A DNA stretch of 64,000 nucleotides from Trichoplusia ni (GCF_003590095.1 NC_039478.1:10106001-10170000); one strand, 5' to 3'; counted from the first letter of the stretch, positions 35,036 to 47,883 are shown. Notes: generated by a model not told the origin, from the sequence alone. Numbers and translations are program-made.

Positions 35036-35324
35036 CTTATTTCTTAAAACAAAAACATTGAAAACATGCATGTATTATGATTTAATCATCAAACTTCAAA
35101 TCCTCTGTAAATAATTCATAAAAACAACATAAATAGATCCTCTTTGTTTATCAGATACAGCGGCTCGGACAGACGTGTATTTTTCCTTTGAGCAAAACAA
35201 GCTTAAAATTGGTAAAGAGTCGGCTTAAATATAGTATTTTATACCGTAGCTTTGTTTCCTTAAAAAAAAGTATTTAACCACAAAAACCGACCTAAAATAA
35301 GCTAAAATCGACATCCACATGATC

Positions 35325-35346
35325 CAACACGCGGGCAAAAGCTAGT
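35325..35346 (+). mobile_element. Helitron 3' end fragment
   Basis: 'cacgcgggcaaaagctagt' is the last 20 bases of an H1-type element, with no body attached. Confidence 0.5.
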
Positions 35347-35389
35347 ATTAAGAAGCGAGTAAGAACTGTAGTAAATAATTTTATTCGAC

Positions 35390-35475
35390 AATTCGACTTG
35401 CACGATGCACCACGTATCCTTGCGCACGTGACATTGACGCTACTTTGACGCAAACGAGCAACTTGTCGCCAGGAA
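35390..35475. promoter_or_regulatory. CpG-rich patch
   Basis: A short stretch with several CpGs ('cttgcgcacgtgacattgac', 'tttgacgcaaacgagc') in AT-rich surroundings. CACGTG is an E-box. It could be regulatory or a repeat piece; no neighbour gene is visible to decide. Confidence 0.2.
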
Positions 35476-35929
35476 TATATCAAGAGTAGTAGGGTTGTTT
35501 GAGTATTGAGTTTATTTTAGTGCGGCCTGTACTTAGTAAAATATAGGTATATAAAGTTTATTCAGTGCTTTGTATTTTTAATTAAAATTTCTTCTCAAAA
35601 TGATTTCATCCACTGCAGTACATGTGCCTCTTGAACAACTTTGGATTGATTTAATTCCAGTTACAGTTAAGACCAATTACATGTAACTATATTTATTAAA
35701 TAAAGACCAAGTTCAATATTTAAAGTATAAAAAAAATAAGCGATATTCTTGGTATTGTATTAAATATATATAAAACGTAATTTTGGCATATTAATTTTTC
35801 AAGTAATCGAATGCCTATCCACCTAATTTTACAAAACACCGCTCTTTACTAATCATAGCTCAAAAGACACCAACCTTCTAAGAAAACGTAATATTATTCT
35901 CCACCAGTGTCGCATAACCTTCAAAATAC

Positions 35930-36066
35930 ATATCACGTGCATTCTTGTCAGACACAGAAACCTCAGGAAGCGCGCCTGATTTGTCAAAGTGACGCGAACG
36001 TTTGACGCGCGAAAGCAAGTGTGCTACGCTTACTGAAAATTGGTGAAGTGGGTGTAGGTTATGCGG
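35930..36066 (+). promoter_or_regulatory. CpG-rich patch with donor-like end: possible promoter or first exon
   Basis: Contains TCACGTGC, 'aggaagcgcgcctgatttg', 'gtgacgcgaacgtttgacgc' and ends TTATGCG before GTAAGAAAAG, a good donor. The combination resembles a TATA-less promoter with a short non-coding first exon on the plus strand. No downstream exon of such a gene is recognisable within the window. Confidence 0.3.
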
Positions 36067-36377
36067 TAAGAAAAGAAAAGGAAGAAAATAATACGAGTAA
36101 TTTCCTTTTTATTTTTATTATATTCCTTCTACCTATTTTTGCTCACAAAACATTAATTGCTATGCGATCTCCTACAAGCGAAGGTTGCAATTGGCTCACT
36201 TTTGCACAAACCGTTTTCTATTAGAATTGTATTTAGCTGTAAGCCTTCCATGCTGTATTAAATAAATAAATAATTTGGGATTTTTGATTATTTGATTTCA
36301 TTGCTAGAACCATTATGAATTATAAATGGGATTCTAAAATTGCTAGTCGAATTTCAATGTAGTTTTATTTTTAATTT

Positions 36378-36525
36378 AGCCTTAATCCAACTATGCTGGG
36401 GTCGCCTTCAGTAAAGTCGAACGCAGTTATAAGTATTTAACAAGGCGACTCCATCTGACCTCCTCAACGCCTGTTACCAGGGCGCGATATCCCTTGGAAA
36501 GACTCGTTGTTAGATTTTCTTGCTA
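36378..36525 (-). mobile_element. 5S-like SINE family D, diverged copy
   Basis: 'atccaactatgctggggtcg', 'ctgacctcctcaacgcctgt' and 'gatatcccttgg' follow the family order with many changes. Confidence 0.55.
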
Positions 36526-36529
36526 CTTA

Positions 36530-37705
36530 CTTACATAAACGTGTGTAAATAATATTCAGGACTTACAATACTTTTTTATCTACATGATAGATACTCTCAT
36601 CGGGATCAATATAACTTATATGGCATATATTTGAATTGTATGTCATCTGCGTAAAAGTCAGGAAGATAAGCAATTTTGGCCGTTGAGGCCAAAAATCGCA
36701 AAAGACAGTTTTTTTATAGAAAAAGGCTTCGTTGCCCACCTTTAAGATATTACATAAACTATTAAAAAAAACGATGCAGTGAATGATTATTTTTCTAAAT
36801 GTCATAATGATTTATTATTCATCTTTATTTCACACAGATGCAGATGATGTGTTATAGTTAAGCCCCAGAAAACGGTTGCAAAGATTTGACTGTGGAAATA
36901 AATACCTTGCCGTGATATTTCGTAGCACGTTCATCTATTTACACAGACACCACTTCAATTATCTTAACTTAAGTAAACTTTTGGAACTTTAATTACATTT
37001 GTATAGTTTTGAGATCACGTTTTAAATGATGAATGGTCTGCCAAAGGGAAGTCCGGTCTTGCGAATAGTTTGATGTTAGTTTTCTTCAAGGCGTTAATTT
37101 GTAATTTAATTTAAAATATTTATTTGTTTGAGCACTTCTATAAAGTCCTATTGCTTGACCAACGCCTCCCTGAAATTATTCCATAATAATGTAAATTAAA
37201 ACAAATACAGTTTTTTTTTTCGATTTGTAGTTACTCAGATGAAAATATAAAGTTTGATATTTTTACGATTCATATTCAAAAATACTGATTGAACCAGTAA
37301 TTGAAAAGATAAAACGTAACTTTAAGTTAAAAAAATAAAATCAGTAGCTAAAACCAAAAAATAATTTTCTTTTCAAAGTTTTCAAGTTGAAAATTGAAAA
37401 GAAAATCAACTACGCATACTGTGAGCATCCAAAAATTGCCAATTTTCGTAACGTTAATAAAAGCGGTCTGTGCCTTTGAAATGTAGATTTCTATCTATTG
37501 CACCCCATAGTTTCGTTCCAAAGAATTATACGAACGATCAGCTCAATAAAAATCTAACAGGGACTGATATTCATGGTTAGAATACTTTGAAAAGGTATTA
37601 AATCAAAGAAACAGTTTACTTTAAAAAAAATAACAGAATCCCTAACCTAACTAATAAAATTTTCTCAATCTTGAACGACATTATCATTACAAAAATTTCA
37701 GAAAA
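36530..37705. other. Intergenic, no feature seen
   Basis: AT-rich. Short open frames such as 36563-36805 have no recognisable similarity. Confidence 0.4.
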
Positions 37706-37707
37706 AA

Positions 37708-37885
37708 CTTGACTCCCGCACTGACAATTTTGATCCTTCTGTCGCGGCGTTTTTGACAAATATTCATGTCAGATACAAAAAGTCGCCCTGACTCAGGACA
37801 AGCATTTTTGGATCTCACTAACGCTTGTCTTATGCGGGGATCGAACGTGCGACACGTCGGGCATATTGACCATTCCACCTACAAC
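37708..37885 (-). mobile_element. tRNA-derived SINE family C copy
   Basis: On the minus strand: 'cgacgtgtcgcacgttcgat' (B box), 'gacaagcgttagtgagatcc', 'gcttgtcctgagtcagggcg' and the end 'gtcagtgcgggagtc'. The A-box side is worn. Confidence 0.65.
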
Positions 37886-40034
37886 TACTGGTTAAAGTAA
37901 ACCTACTGTAGTAATGTAAATTAGACGACGCAATCACTCTCCTCATTCAATATTTCTGGTAAGCACCTTTATCATAACCACTTACAACTCCAAACGTAAA
38001 ATAGTCAAAAGTAACTCAAACTTAAAACGTCAGGACACATTTTTAAATGGCACTTAAGCTTCCAGACTAGAAACATGTCTTCTCTTAACCATCCTAGCCA
38101 CGAATACGGACAAAGCTTATTTTGAACCCCTACACCTTTCAAAGCACCTGTTGTTTAAAACATTATGTAAAATTCTTACTAACGACCCAACTTTACTATT
38201 TTGTCGTGAACATCAGTACTTTTTCTGAATTTCTAGGCTGTATTAGTGAGATTGTCAAAAAAAACATGCTAACTTTCGCGTTTATAACATAAGTAGGATA
38301 TAAAGAAGATAGAGATAGAGATTTGATTGCAGATTCTTTTGGGGCTGGCTGCACGGTCACGTAGGTTGGGACAAATTTTAGCCTTTGACTACTAGACAAA
38401 CTAAGTATTTTCAGATTGAATCGCACAACATATGGAAGTAACTAATCCCAGATTTGATCGACTGAGAACCGACGGTTAATCGATTTTAAACGTAATCTTT
38501 CAAGTAATAAGGTTTCCTTTTCAAATAAACGTTTCTACAACTTTCATTACAAAGAAAGTCAAAAACAATAATTTCTCTCGACTTTGTCTTGACGAGAATG
38601 TCGTAACACTTCAGCCCACACCTACTCACCTTAAGAATCGCGATACTTAAAAGTCCAAAATATTCAACGTTTCCCAACAAAGCAAAGGCAAGGTGAAAAA
38701 TCCTAAAACAGCATTAAGCATCATTTGGTTCTGTGGAGACTAAAGTGAGGGGTACGGAGCTTGAGAAAAACGTCGACACGACGAGAGCCCTACAGTCCTG
38801 CTGCGAATGAGACAGCCTGCTAGTGTTGGGACACACCGGGATTATTTATGCAAACTGAACTGACTTCGTGATATTTCCTTTAAAAAATCGTCTCTAGTTA
38901 TTATGAAATCTATTTCATTTAAATTCCTACTTACCGCAACGCTCTCAAGAAAACCTAAAAATATAGCTGACCTATTTTAGCTTTCAATCCATAGTTTAAA
39001 AGTCGCAATTCTTGGTAGAAAGAAAACCTACATATTAATATTCTTCAGCACTGTAGGAAAATGTGTACGTATTTTTATAACAACTATAATTTTTAATAAA
39101 AAAATGGCAAGTATGTGGGCTGTATTAATAATTTTTTAACTTATGTCATCATAACCCTTTTATCGACCAGAATCTCTTTTATAATGTCATCCCGAAGCAA
39201 ATAAAAATCGCTACCAACAAATACAATTATTATTTAAATAACAAATTTTACACTCTCCAAGAAAAACAAAACATTCTAGGTAATCCCGGACCCTTTTCCC
39301 GGGATCCATCAGGTACATCACTAAGTTCACGGCACGAGGGCGGTGCGACGCAAAGTGGTGCACTCTCCCTGCGCTTTGTGAAACACGTACAAAAAGTAGT
39401 ACATTTTAATTTTTTTCCCTTGCTTTGCGTTTATTTTATCTTTTCAAAGTAAATGCCATTAGACTGTTTTACTCTTAGATCCGACAGACTTTAAAGTCTC
39501 TACTTAAATGTCGCTTTTATTTCGCTTTGCAACATGAAGTACAAAATTCAGAAAATAATTATGTGTTTTTAGATGACGAAATTAAAGTGCTATGCCTTAC
39601 TATATAGCTTGGATCGGTAGTCAATGGAAATATTAAAATCAGTAAAGAATGTTCAAAATATTATTATTTAAGAACGCTTGCACATAATTCTCATTAAATA
39701 CAAAATTATCTAAATCAAAATCGCTCAATCCGTTCTGGAGCTATAGTGCTACAAATAAATAAATAGACAGACACGTCAAACTAATAAAACCTGGTTTTAT
39801 TGCGTCGGGGGTTAATATAATAATAATAATAAAATTTATTTTTTCGGATCCATATTAAACAGCAACCAATTCCAATATAGCCAACATAGTCGTAGTAGGA
39901 GAAGCCGGAAAATTCCAAAGTGTTAATTGTAATGTCGACCTTATTATATGAACATCAAAGGCCATTCCTTATTCGGACCACATCTAATGGCTTCTTTTCA
40001 TACAGAAAACAATTAGCACTCATGAGTTTTCATT
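37886..40034. other. Intergenic with two GC-richer patches
   Basis: 38740-38850 and 39290-39380 are richer in G+C than their surroundings. The first has GCATAAATAA on the minus strand upstream of the patch, TATA-like. Neither encodes a recognisable protein. The rest shows nothing. Confidence 0.3.
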
Positions 40035-40105
40035 CATATTTCATCATCATCGGCCCATATTCGTCCACTGCTGGACATAAGCCTCCCCAATTGCACAAAA
40101 GCGAT
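40035..40105 (+). repeat. LINE 3' tail relic
   Basis: 'tcatcatcatcggcccatat' followed by 'gtccactgctggacataagc' and 'cctccccaatt' is the reverse of the tail seen at 34955-35030 and 63030-63090. Confidence 0.65.
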
Positions 40106-40126
40106 CATATAATTATTTAAGACTAA

Positions 40127-40264
40127 GGGCCGATTTTTCATTCGCCAGATAACTTTTATTTGACGAATATGTTTGACGTTTTGACAGCTTTTGTATTGAA
40201 AATATGTCAAACGGCCATATTTATTCCTCAGATAAAAGTTATCTGACGATTGAAAAATCGGGCC
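40127..40264. mobile_element. TTAA-type inverted-repeat MITE, copy 2
   Basis: Ends GGGCCGATTTTTCATTCGCC and GACGATTGAAAAATCGGGCC pair, with inner arms 'gataacttttatttgacgaa' and 'attcctcagataaaagttat'. The centre ('ttttgacagcttttgtat') matches 24729-24859. The flanks read CTAA/TAAG, so the target duplication has changed or is only TAA. Confidence 0.75.
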
Positions 40265-40269
40265 TAAGC

Positions 40270-43200
40270 TAAACAAACACCTTTCTTTATTCATAAATAT
40301 TTCCTAGTTTATAAAAGGAAAGTCACTTTGAACATTTTAGAGATACCTATCTATGTAACCAAATAAATTAGATTACAAATAATTTGGACCCGATTTCATT
40401 CGTATCAACAAATACAATGCTTAGAGATTGGATTAATCCAATATCCAATAGTTGTAGTTTCTTGAATTTAGATTTATTGTGTCTGAGATTAAAAGGTCTG
40501 GGATAATAATCAATATTTTACAGGGCGCTTTAGAAACATAAAATTTTCTTGAAAATATTTTTAAGATATTCAAGTTATATTTGATCATGGCTTGTTTTTC
40601 ATATGGTCTGCTTAAGCCATATCTAGTCCCAAGTTATATATTTCGTTCTAAATAGATTCAGATAATAATTGAAGTTTAGATGAAATAACTCTTCAACCTT
40701 GAAATCTAACAATCCCAGAATAAGAACGATTCTTTCGTCCTATTTAGGCATACAGTGTTAATCTTTTCCTTGATTCATTAAATTTTAATTAAGAAAACAT
40801 CAAGAGTCTAAAAAAAGGATAGCTATATTATCCTTTATTTTCCAGATGGAGAAATCACCAAATGACTCCGCTTTGGGTTGAGCGGAACGGAGTGTCCGAC
40901 TTCTACTGACTAAAACTCACCCATGTTCCTTCCATTGCACTTCGAGTACCAATGCCACGGTAACCATTTCGGACCATCCCGCTGCCAAAAGCTATATTAT
41001 ATCCTAAGTAGGTAACAAATAAAGTAGAATATTCGTTGTCGCAGAACATAAATAGGACCACAATACCTGCAACGGCAAGTCTTCTTGACCTACCAACTTG
41101 ATGTTACCGTGAATTATAAAGCAGAAGTTGAATTTTGATCAAATTCATGGACGAAGTTAGTTTCAGAATACCTAACAGTTTACTAACATAACAGGTACTG
41201 GATTTACTTAAGAAAACGTCAAGTTCGAGTCAAACTGAAGGTCAAGTCAAAGTCAAATTGAAGCTCACGTAAAAATAGGGTTCAAAAGCGATATCGGTAA
41301 GGTATCAATCTTTAACCACAATTTGTATTTTTAGCATGTATTGTTATAGCAGTAACAGAGTCTATAACAAGTTCTACTGTCTAGCTATCACGGTACATAA
41401 AGTTGAGTCCGGTAACGGCCTTAAGTACAATCGAAAAAACCATTAAATGGACAGACAAATAGCACAGCGATGCCTCCCGAGACAAAGACGCTCGACGTTG
41501 TGAACTGAGCTGTCTCGCTTTGTAGAAGGTTCCTAGGTGTTTCGTGCATATCCTAGTTAGGCTAACGTTATGGCTTCTATAAAAAAAAATTAAGAATCTA
41601 CATTCTAAAATATGCATTATCGCAGCGAAATATCTATCAAACGCTTATTCCACTTAAAACTTCGAACGTTAAGGAAGAGTTTTTTTAATGATATGAAACT
41701 TCTGCCATACATCTACAGTGCAACAGGTGAGACGAAGGAAAATTTCCTTTTTAAAATTCATGAGACGAAATTGTCGATGTTGCTGTTGATGGTACTGCGA
41801 GGTGGCTGTGATCAGCAATCTGGTTATTTACGCTGTTCTCCACGTATCTTAACAAATTACATTCGATTTTCGGTTCATAGATTATCGGTGGAGGTAAATT
41901 TTATTTGCAGGGCGGTTGGTGGGGCTGTAGATGGATCATCACATTGGGATTATATTTTCGCCTCGAGAATTATGTAGGCACAACAGTTGGTTCTTGATCC
42001 TTGAGGGAACTTACATCAAAACTTATCTACATTTTCTTGTAAGCGTAATAAAAACTTTAGGAGTGGTCAATTACAAATCCAGTTTCATTACCAAAAGCTG
42101 AACCAGCAGTGAGTGAGAATTGTAGAAGCAAACTATTAAGTTAGTTTTTAGCAACATTTACACTGACGAGGTGAGTTTATAAGTGTCAAGAAGCAATTTC
42201 TTACTTAAATAAACAAACTTAACATTGGCTCGACACGCTACCGCGCGTGTCTAGTTGAGGCAATCAAGCCATGATGAGGTGCATTACGAATTGAAAACGA
42301 AATGCGGATGACAAATGCGTTTTAGGAATTTGCCTACTACTACTGGTGACTGCTTTACCAATACCAAGAGAAGGCCGGTCGTAATATTTTTACATCTGGT
42401 AAATGGTCAGAAATAACCAATAATACAGTAAAACATTACATAGTTCAACCACATTTGTCACAACAAGGAACATCCCATCCCTACCCAAAAGAACGTCAGA
42501 ACTTTTTGATACCTTTACTTCCCTTTTCCGTCTAGATTTTGGAATGCACATTTATTTCGTATTCCCCGGGGCGTTCTGTAGTGTTCCAAACCGTCAGAGC
42601 ATGACTGTTCGAGTTGAGACAGGTATCAGGCGAGTTACGATGTGAGCTGCCGACGTGAAGTCATTTTACACGTGCTTTCCAAATGGCTTCGCGTATGAAT
42701 TGAATTTGTAGAGCTTGAACATTTTTGGAAAGGAAATTTTCTAAGACTGGAGTTGATTTTTGGTAAATTTCGGGGTGTGCTTTGGAAAATGTGTGAGTAG
42801 TTAGTTAGCCTGGTGATTATATGCTGGAGACAATTAGTTAAGAAGTTAATTAACTTGGTGACTATGGTAATTTTGGTGTAATTATTTTTTTTAAACAATT
42901 GTCTCAGGTGGATTTTTCATGACAACTTATTAGTGAGAAAACTGTTATCAATTAATTAATTATTAATGGTATACTTTTTATACTAGTGCTACTACTACTA
43001 TTTAGAGGATTTATCAAAAATAAATTAAAATTAAAACGCCTAGTGGTATTATATGCCATCAAATCTCATCATCATTGATGTCAAAAATTTGCAGCTTCAC
43101 AAAAACTCTCAGTAAAACACTCCCTAAATCTACCCTGAAAATCACATTTTGACAATCGCATAATTTGCTCCAGAGAGCAACAAAATAAATACAAGCATAA

Positions 43201-44280
43201 TGAATATTTAAACTGAAGTTCAAATGTTTAAAGTAGACAAAATGTGACAATTACCAACTGAAGATATTTTAAGCCTTAGAGCGGAGAAGAAAATTCACTG
43301 AATTTGCAATGCTAAACAGTGTTGCAGAATTCTGAGCTGTGAATATGAACAAACGCTATCATGTATTTTGTATAGCTACTGGCTAATGCTATGGATTTGC
43401 TCGCTTTATTCCGGTTTACGAAGTAAATCCGTCAAAGTTTTTTTAGCTTGTGTTCCATAATATTTGTCGGTGACATTACCCTGATTAAGTAGTCGCATAA
43501 TGGATGGCTTGTAATGATTTGGGTATTCTTTATCAGGCTTTGTATTCTTTTAGTTGCAAATAGAACTTGCGTATTTGATCTTTTAGTTATCGACTCCAAC
43601 TAATGTCGACCTCCAGGAAAAACGTGATGATTTTATCCTATTCATAGAATATATTATTTCATTTCAACAGCTGCCAAAAAACAAAGATTGCAACTGTGTG
43701 AAGATAAAGAGGAAAACGATCTTTTCCTAAACATTTTTCAAACTGCGCATCCTGTCCTGAGATACTGGGTTATAGGGGTTGGTTCCTAAATTCCTACTAT
43801 CAAACCATTTGTTAAAAAAACTTCAACTATAAAAGAAGGATAAGTAGGTATTTAATTAAATGTAGGTACAACGAAATTTAAACTGTAACTGACACTATTT
43901 AAAGTTAAAAACCCAGTCACATTCATCTTGGTAGTGGTAGATTAAGAGCATAAGTACAAAACTAAAAAGAGAAAGCTTAAAACGATAATAAATATTGTCC
44001 AGTCCAAATTCAGAGAGAAAATACTAGAATTAACTAAGGATTTGACCGAGCGGGTGAAGAGGCATTTAACAGAATCTGCAAAGCAAAACACTGGTGCACG
44101 GAAAAGTTGTGCATATTTGTAAGTTTCGGGTGAGAATATAGTGATACGGATAGCGAATTTAAATGTTATAGACAAAGTGTAAAAACTGTGAAATAAGTCT
44201 TAAGTTACGTCTACAGTGGAGTATTTGAAGAGAAAATCTGTTTTTTCTTTATATTAATTATCATGAGAATTATTCATTAT
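40270..44280. other. Intergenic, 4 kb without a recognised gene
   Basis: I see no coding region that I can support. The 121-codon plus frame at 41612-41977 has no known motif and its length is within what chance gives over this window. A GC-richer patch at 40850-41000 and short repeat-like pieces near 41440-41530 (compare 61060-61140) are the only departures. Confidence 0.35.
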
Positions 44281-44282
44281 TA

Positions 44283-44380
44283 AATGACGCAACGGTCAAC
44301 AATTATTCACGCGTAGTTATCGGGTTTGCCTGATTAGTTTCGGACAAATTCTAGTTCTAAATCATGAGCTAGATCTGGAA
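44283..44380 (+). repeat. Interspersed repeat family E, copy 4
   Basis: 'attcacgcgtagttatcggg', 'gcctgattagtttcggac' and 'taaatcatgagct'. Confidence 0.6.
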
Positions 44381-44425
44381 AACAGTCTGGTTCGCAACTA
44401 AACTTAATATGATAGTACGACTGAA

Positions 44426-44619
44426 TTGATAACCGAGTGGTTGAGGTCACCACAACAAACTAACTGAGCATGAGATTTCGCGGGTTTGTTCCTCGCGTAG
44501 AACAAGCATTTCTGTGATCTACAATTTTTTGTCCTGAGTCTGGGTGTTTTTGTGATTGTGACTTGAACGATTGTGAAAGGTCCTTGACACAACGATTAAA
44601 TTCATTAATGCGGGAATCG
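44426..44619 (+). mobile_element. tRNA-derived SINE family C copy
   Basis: 'ataaccgagtggttgaggtc' (A box), 'tttcgcgggtttgttcctcg' (damaged B box), 'ttgtcctgagtctgggtgtt' and the end 'cattaatgcgggaatcg'. Full length but mutated. Confidence 0.75.
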
Positions 44620-45027
44620 TTTTTTCACAAGATAAAGTATAAAATATACCAAAATTATATTCAGCTGTATATTAAACATATTAATTTAAGTACATCTCCG
44701 AAACAAAAGCTTTTGCTTGTCATAAATTCTAAGTTTGGTATTCATAGTGCCCTTAATTAATGTTGTTTAATGAATGGTGTCGCCGAGAGCAAGAGCCCTT
44801 ACGGATTATAAGATTTCGCTCAGTTTAGTTAATATGTAAGAGGGTGCTGGCTCCCTTCAAATGTGTATTACATAGTTTCACTTAATAGTGGTAATATGGT
44901 CATAATGTTAATATAACCCAGTGATTTAGTGACAGGATTCGATGGGGTGTGGTAGCTGGTTTGAATCGAGGCAAAAAATTAGATGATTTTGCGAAATTTT
45001 GAAATATTTTCTGTACCTTTCTCGCAC

Positions 45028-45118
45028 TAATGAATTTAACCCTTGTGTCGCAGGTAGTTCCACAAACATTCAAGTCTCATGCACAAAACCAGACAGACAG
45101 ACTCATGCTTGTACTTTT
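45028..45118 (-). mobile_element. tRNA-derived SINE family C fragment
   Basis: 'gttccacaaacattcaagtc', 'tcatgcacaaaaccagacag' and 'ctcatgcttgtac' are the body in reverse; no tRNA-like head. Confidence 0.55.
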
Positions 45119-45229
45119 GAGGAACTTTTAAAATACTGTAAAGTCCAGATGCTTAATTCTAATATTCAAAGTTACATAAATGAAATTAAAAGGAAAATCC
45201 ACACCGTTCTTTTCCCATAGGAAATGTAA

Positions 45230-45436
45230 TCCTACTAATATTATACACGTGAAAGTTTGTATGTGTGGATGTTTGTAACTCTTTCACGCAAAAACTACTG
45301 AAATGACTTAGATGAAACTTGGTACACAGATAGTTTATGATCTGGAATAGCACCTATTAACCTTTTTTTATCCCTTTTTTTGTTCCCGTAGTATAATTTT
45401 CGATTTGTAGTGGGCGGGCCCGCGGGTAAAAGCTAG
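45230..45436 (+). mobile_element. Helitron-like H2, best copy
   Basis: Starts TC-CTACTAATATTATACACG and ends GCGGGTAAAAGCTAG before T, with a GC-rich hairpin (GGGCGGGCCCGC) just before the end. 207 bp, no ORF. TC start, CTAG end and terminal hairpin support Helitron. Confidence 0.7.
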
Positions 45437-46399
45437 TAAATTAATATAAACACTTCCTTAGTTCTGTACTGGACAACATAATACTTGGTTTTGTAAGTTA
45501 TGTGTGTGGTACAGTTTTAATGAATTACTGGATATAAAAGAATACAGTTTTTTGACCGGAACATTGATATAATTTGTGTAATAGGTAAGGGGAGATAGTA
45601 GGTCGGAAATTTTTCTAAGTAATGACGTAACTTATATGACAGAAGTATATACTTATACTGTTGTTATAAATTTTGTAAACCCGTATTTTAAAGAAAAGAT
45701 ATAGATTAAAAAAACCCGAACCCATAGAAATATTCGGCGGATAATTAAATTAGCGAAACAAATTGTCGAAAAATTAGCGAAAATGTTGTCATGGCGACCT
45801 CAGAAATATATCACATGTAAGAAAAAACTTTCTAACTATAACGGTTTATGAGATACAGCCTAGTGACAAACGGACTTAGTAATAGGTTTCATCTTTAGGT
45901 ACGGATACCTAAGAAAGTAAAAATACCTTTTCTAAAATTTTCAATACAGATATTGAATCGAAATGCTTTTACATAAAAAGTTCCGTAAATAGGTACCACT
46001 TGTCTGATTCCTTCTTTACAGACAAAAACATATTTACATACATAATAAATCTCAATTCATACAGTAATAAAGTCCATCCGTTTCTCATATTGGTCCTTAC
46101 TATCAACCGCATATCACTTTTCATATTAAAATCACTCTTATTCCAAAATAATGAAGGTTGAAATTCCAATCTTTTATGGTGCGGTTCGCCGTATAAGGAT
46201 CTTAATAGCTTTAAGCATGCATTATTAAAATATATGCAACGTACAAAATCTAAGCTGTGGTTTAATGAAAATGCCTTAAGTGATCCGAAGGTCTACAATC
46301 CAGGGTTAAGCTAGGAAAAATCTTTATTTTTATTGGGCTTTCCTGAAAATTACTTTCTAGAAGAAAACTAGGTTGTGTTTTTGTGGTTTTCTAATTGAT

Positions 46400-46790
46400 T
46401 CATCATTGGCTTAGCCTTTTCCCAACTATGTTGGGGTCGGCTACCAGTCCAACCGGTTTCAGCTAAGTACCAGTGTTTTACAAGGAGCGACTGCCTATCT
46501 GACCTCCTTAACCCAGTCACCTGGGCAACACGATACCCCTTGGTTAGACTGGCTGTCAGACTTTTTCAAGCTTCTGACTACCTGTAACGACTGTCAAAGA
46601 TGTAGGAATAACAGCCGGGACCCACAATTTAACGTGTCTTCCGAAACACGGAGGAACTCGTTATGACGAAGATGGTCACCCATCTACAGACCAACCGCGT
46701 CAAGCATAGCTTAACCTGTGATCGTATCACTTATGCGGTTATGGCTTAGCCACGAGCTCCTCCGGTTATGGCTTAGCCACGAGCTCCTCG
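46400..46790 (-). mobile_element. 5S-like SINE family D, longest copy, with 27-bp tandem duplication
   Basis: Read on the minus strand, the head is 'acgatcacaggttaagc', then 'ttgacgcggttggtc', then 'tagatgggtgacc'. These line up in order with the 5S rRNA segment holding GATCACC, GTTAAGC, GCGGT and GGATGGGTGACC, i.e. the internal pol III promoter. The body ('cgtgtttcggaagacacgtt', 'aggaggtcagataggcagtc') and 3' end ('gttgggaaaaggctaagcc') follow and are shared with five shorter copies. At its 5' end, 46736-46762 and 46763-46789 are perfect tandem copies. Confidence 0.7.
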
Positions 46791-46939
46791 GTATTATATT
46801 CGGTTTTCTAATTGATTATTATTCTATTATATATAAATTATGTTATGTAAATTATATTCAAAGAAAAATTACTTTACGATACAAAAGGTTTTGTAAAGTA
46901 AGTTCTAGATATTTTGATGTATTAGATACTCTTTTGTTT

Positions 46940-47060
46940 AGAGTTCCGTATTTAAAACGTTTAATGGAAACCTAATGCTAAGGTTAACTGTCTCTCTGTG
47001 TCCGTCCGTCTGTCGCCAGGTTATGTTCATGAAACCTGATAGCTGATTTTTTGATAGATT
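46940..47060 (+). repeat. Dispersed repeat family G, copy
   Basis: 'agttccgtatttaaaacg', 'gtccgtccgtctgtcgccag' and 'catgaaacctgatagctg' follow the family order. Confidence 0.5.
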
Positions 47061-47625
47061 GTGTACTGTCGGAGCTATTAAACAAATACAAACAAGTAGA
47101 AAATTAGTAGTTACGATTGCAAAACTGTTGATTTTCTTTAGTCTAAGTATTTATACAAGTCCGACCCGCCAACATAGTGTTTCGTCATCTCATAGGGTTT
47201 GATTTCTTTTCCGAACTATAATCTACATTAATGTATGGTTTGTGATATTATTCCAATGAATTTCTGACAATGCTAAAAACAGATGTAAATAAATCACATT
47301 TAGAATCAGCTACATTTGGCTCTAAGTAATACAAGTTCGAAGACCTAAACTACGTGAGTTACAAGAAAAGTCTATTAAATAAAATACTATCAAAGTCACT
47401 TAGAGAAAACCTTTTAATGTCTCATGTGCTAACACTTATAATAGAGTATTGATTTGTCAGACAGATTTCCAAAAAATATTGGATACGTATTTTTTATTTT
47501 ATCTCGTGAACAAAAAATTTAGAAATACAGTGAAATAAAATAGCGTGTGACGTCACTTACCAGTACGCTTTTTACTAGCAATTGATGTTACTAGCCCCAA
47601 CTATCTTTATCCTCCTAACTCTTAA
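47061..47625. other. Intergenic, no feature seen
   Basis: AT-rich without recognisable element. Confidence 0.4.
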
Positions 47626-47883
47626 TCTATATACTAATATATAAAGCTGAAGAGTTTGTTTGTTTGTTTGAACGCGCTAATCTCAGGAACTACTGGTCCA
47701 AATTGAAAAATTATTTTTGTGTTGAATAGACCATTTATTGAGGAAGGCTTTAGGCTATAAACCATCACGCTGCGACTAAAAGGAGCGAAGATACAATGGA
47801 AAATGTGAAAAAAAAAACAGTTCAGGTATAAATCATAACTTATATCTTCTACCCACGGGGACGAAGTCGCGGGCAACAGCTAG
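47626..47883 (+). mobile_element. Short Helitron H1, copy 6
   Basis: TC-TATATACTAATATATAAA start and CGCGGGCAACAGCTAG end before T. Full length. It lies 48 bp left of the MITE that carries the Copia. Confidence 0.8.

Noticed and set aside
39290..39380. Coding exon in a GC-richer patch
   Set aside because: Neither strand gives a recognisable protein segment bounded by convincing splice sites.
41612..41977. 121-codon plus-strand gene
   Set aside because: No motif, signal, splice context or neighbour supports it.
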